The position numbers and the translations under genes are program-made. Below, piece by piece: positions 61,023-64,000 of a DNA stretch of 64,000 bases (position 1 is the stretch's first letter; each line of letters opens with the position of its first letter). Source of the stretch: Caprimulgus europaeus (lineage: Eukaryota > Chordata > Aves > Caprimulgiformes > Caprimulgidae); NCBI GenBank assembly GCA_907165065.1, contig OU015529.1, forward strand, positions 10,856,554 to 10,920,553. Direction: 5' to 3'. Under the pieces are notes generated by a model that saw nothing but the letters and a program-made list of their open reading frames with translations, was not told the origin of the DNA and did no database searches.

Positions 61023-64000
61023 AAAAAAAAATTATTCCTGATCAAATATAAAGAGCAATTTTGGCTGGTTAGAAATGTTAAACATACAACTCTTGCGCAA
61101 CAGCTTTAGAAGAGAGCAGCACACTGTAAAAGCGAGCCCCAGCCCTGCGAAAGCTGCACGCTTGGGTTTTTAATAGGACTCTTATTTATTCTGAGTATGC
61201 ATGGGGCAATGAGTAAGTCTCATTCCACTGAGAAAAGGCTCCTCTTAGATTGCACTTTGAGCAAGCAAACATATTCTGATATTCTTCCCTGGTGCTTTGT
61301 GTAGGGACCTCTCCTTAATCACCCGAGTGCTGAGGCATGGGTTTCCTTTGCAGCTGGAGTGGTCCATGAAGTAGCATGCTCCTCTATGGTAGGGGCTCTC
61401 AGTGAACTTGGGATTTACAAGGGGCTGGGTAGCTTACCATGATGCATTTTCTGTTTTGAAGGTGTGCAAAAGGGTATTGTGCTTGCTGGACTGGCAAGTA
61501 GGCTGAACCTGTTTCGCCAGAGATTTCTTGTGTTGATTTAAGTGATGGATTTTTTTTTTTTTTTTCCTTCTTCCATCTATGAAATAGGAGTAACAGAGCT
61601 GCTGTGCTTTAATGCTACTTGAGAAAGACTCAGCTGTGAGGTGAGGTATGCAGACTGGGCTGGCAGGTGAAGCTACTTGGCTTTGCTTCCAAAGGCAGTG
61701 GTTGTCATTTTCAGAAGTTTGCTCCTCATGATCCAAGATATAAGACTAAATACCAAAGTCCTTTCAGCCCTCACTCAACACTGTCAGGACTAGTCAAGAT
61801 CATGAAGCTTTTGATGATCCAGGCCTGGTGTGACTGGTGCTGTAATTTGGCTCCTGTATGATATTTGAAGGGTAAACCAATATTAACACTTCTCACTTAC
61901 AGTTTTAAGTATTCTTGATTGGGGTGGGAGAACCTGCCTGTATCAGTGAAAATGAATAAAAATGGGAGCATCTGTGCCAACATTAATTATCATCCTAGAC
62001 CTTCTGATTGCAATCTCCTCTAAGTTTTTAGAAAATATCAGTTTGAGGAGGATGAAAGAAAGTGAGTGGGATGGTTCCAAATTTGGTGTAAACAGATAAT
62101 ACCAGTGTGCAAGTCTTTTGTCTCCAGTCTGTGGTGCATCTTGCATGTGTGAAACAAAGCAGTCAATGCTGTTATGAGGTATTTAATAGATTCTAATAAT
62201 TAGTAGTTGGGCAGATCCTCACTGCCTCAAAAGAGCTAGAATGACTGACACCACCTGTGGTTTTGGCTCCTAGATACATCTTATATACCAAGGTAGGGGG
62301 GAAGCGTAGCACAGTCACTTGAGGAGGGAAGAAAGCCAATTACCCAAGCTAGCTGTATGTGGAAAGCTCTAACTGCTTTTCCTTCTCCGCCCTTTCTCCC
62401 TGGTACATAAAGTACATGGCTTTTTACCTCTTTTGAACAGCAAATTAGTCCAAGTTGTGATGTTTTCACCTTTCACCTATATAGTTGCTTCCTGATGAAT
62501 GAAGACCGTTGATTAATTCACTGTTAAAAACTATTCTGAGCAGTGAGTGTATCATCTCTGAGTCGGGTAGGCTGGGCTCTTGATCAAAAGTCTTTCTGAA
62601 TTGCTAATGGTGGGTAAACTTTTTTGGGCTTGTTTTGAAAGCAGGCTTGAGAAAACATGTTCACAAGCCCTGGAAGACACATGGGCTTACGTTCTGTAGT
62701 GCAGGCTTGTCTGTGTGCATTATCTGTGTTCCTTGTTGTTTCTGAATGAGTGATGCCGTAGTTTGTGATCTCAGTGACCAAAGCACATGGCCAATGACAT
62801 AAAATGGACTAGGTCAGCTGTGGAAACATCACCTATGTCCCAGTTCTGAAAAAGAGGAGCTCAAGGCAGACCTACTCACATAGGTTTTTCTCATAAGATT
62901 TGAAAAAAATGCTTTCAATTAATGAAAATGTTGGTAATTTTTCAATTTTTCTAAATTATGGAGAAAACAGATGAAAAATGACATGAAGAATTCTCTGTAG
63001 GCTATCAGGGGCTCTATGAATTGTATCAAGCTAGTAATTTTTGAAATCTCTGAGAAGGTTATGGCTCAAAATATTTATTCAAAATATTAATTTTTGACAG
63101 AAGTGTCTGCATGCGTGTGGTTTTTAAGCATGTGATAATCCAAATTTTCTTCTGGTAGTTTTTATAGGTGACAGAAAGCTCAGTAGTTTGCCTCATCTAT
63201 TTAGATCCATTTTCTGTGCTTATTTAAAGTGTCACTAGTCATGTTAACAGTTCTTTCCAATATCACACAAGAAATATAAACATTTGCCCTTTGTGCAATT
63301 CACTTGACACTTGAATGATGAAGAACATGCACCGAAAGGGAGCAAAAGAAATTGAAAGGGGTGATTATTCCAGCTTCCTTCCAGTTCCACTACTGACAGC
63401 AGGATTCAAAGGCATATTTTAGATACCTGCCAGTGAACACACAACTGTGGGGTATCCCTGAATGCTGATGAAAAGTGATTCTTGCTGAGGTTGTGAAACC
63501 AGTCTGAGCTGTTAAGAGTGGAGCTAAAGGTCATTACCACACAAAGCTGGAGTTTAATCACGTCTAGGTAACATATACGAAGCCTTTTTTTATTTGTCTT
63601 GTGAAATCTACTCAAATGCAATAGGCTGTTGAGTGATAAACATGAAACAAACTCTAACCCCTCACCCTAAATAATTTCCCTGACAGTAGTAAAGTTTGGT
63701 GCCAGGATATTGTAAGCTGTTCTTACTATGTTAAAGCATTTGTATAAAAGGGATGGATTTGTAGTTAAACTGTTTAGATCAATTAATGAGAATGCACATT
63801 TGAGTATTTGCAGTTGTTCTGTGGTGCCCAAGAGCAACTACACACTTCTTCTGTTGGCTGGTACAGCTGCTGCATCAGATTGAAGGATCTGACTGAATTT
63901 GCTGCTTCCGTGTTACCATTGACAATCTTGTATTCTCCTGTCTTCATGCAGAGCTTGAGTGATGTGTCCCAGGGTCCATAGTTTTAAAACCAGATGAAAC

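Larger units (their letters stand above)
51440..64000. other. ACSL5 5' flank / 5' intron, no gene recognised
   Basis: 12.5 kb without a recognisable exon. It must include at least one noncoding ACSL5 exon and the promoter, or these lie further right. In human DNA the neighbours on this side are TECTB and a GUCY2G remnant, but I saw no zona-pellucida-like or cyclase-like exon. Contents: a CR1 (52058-52396), a T-run (about 61551-61565) and an inverted repeat (60989-61022). No CpG island like that at ZDHHC6 is visible. Confidence 0.7.

Overview
This window is nuclear DNA from a bird. It carries eight recognisable CR1 LINE fragments with the characteristic CR1 tail, small introns in two of the genes, and a block of three genes known from human chromosome 10q25 (VTI1A - ZDHHC6 - ACSL5) in the same relative order and orientation. 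No search was run. Gene identities come from hand translation compared with remembered vertebrate families, and exon limits come from GT/AG sites whose phases close exactly.

Layout. Positions 1-24705 (minus strand) hold the 5' part of VTI1A, a Golgi/endosome Qb-SNARE: exons 1-3 (88 codons) are present, and the SNARE motif and tail anchor lie beyond the left edge. A GC-rich CpG island (about 24180-25760) sits between VTI1A and ZDHHC6, which are head to head with 647 bp between their start codons, so it is very likely a shared bidirectional promoter. Inside it are a 16-bp minisatellite next to the VTI1A exon 1 donor and a 13-codon upstream ORF ending 5 nt before the ZDHHC6 start. Positions 25353-36459 (plus) hold complete ZDHHC6 in ten coding exons (406 aa), an ER palmitoyltransferase. 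Positions 39329-51409 (minus) hold the complete coding region of ACSL5 in twenty exons (683 aa), a long-chain acyl-CoA synthetase. ZDHHC6 and ACSL5 converge tail to tail, with poly(A) signals about 1.7 kb apart. From 51440 to the right edge I see only the ACSL5 5' flank or 5' intron, one CR1, simple repeats and a perfect 13-bp inverted repeat. No further gene was recognised there.

Functionally, ACSL5 makes fatty acyl-CoA at ER and mitochondrial membranes, ZDHHC6 uses acyl-CoA to S-acylate ER proteins, and VTI1A acts in vesicle fusion. Any functional reason for their adjacency is speculation.

I found no sign of a new biological system. The items most worth a second look are the bidirectional promoter with its minisatellite and uORF, an old CR1 lying against the last ZDHHC6 exon, and the hairpin at 60989-61022 with two nuclear-receptor-like half-site pairs.
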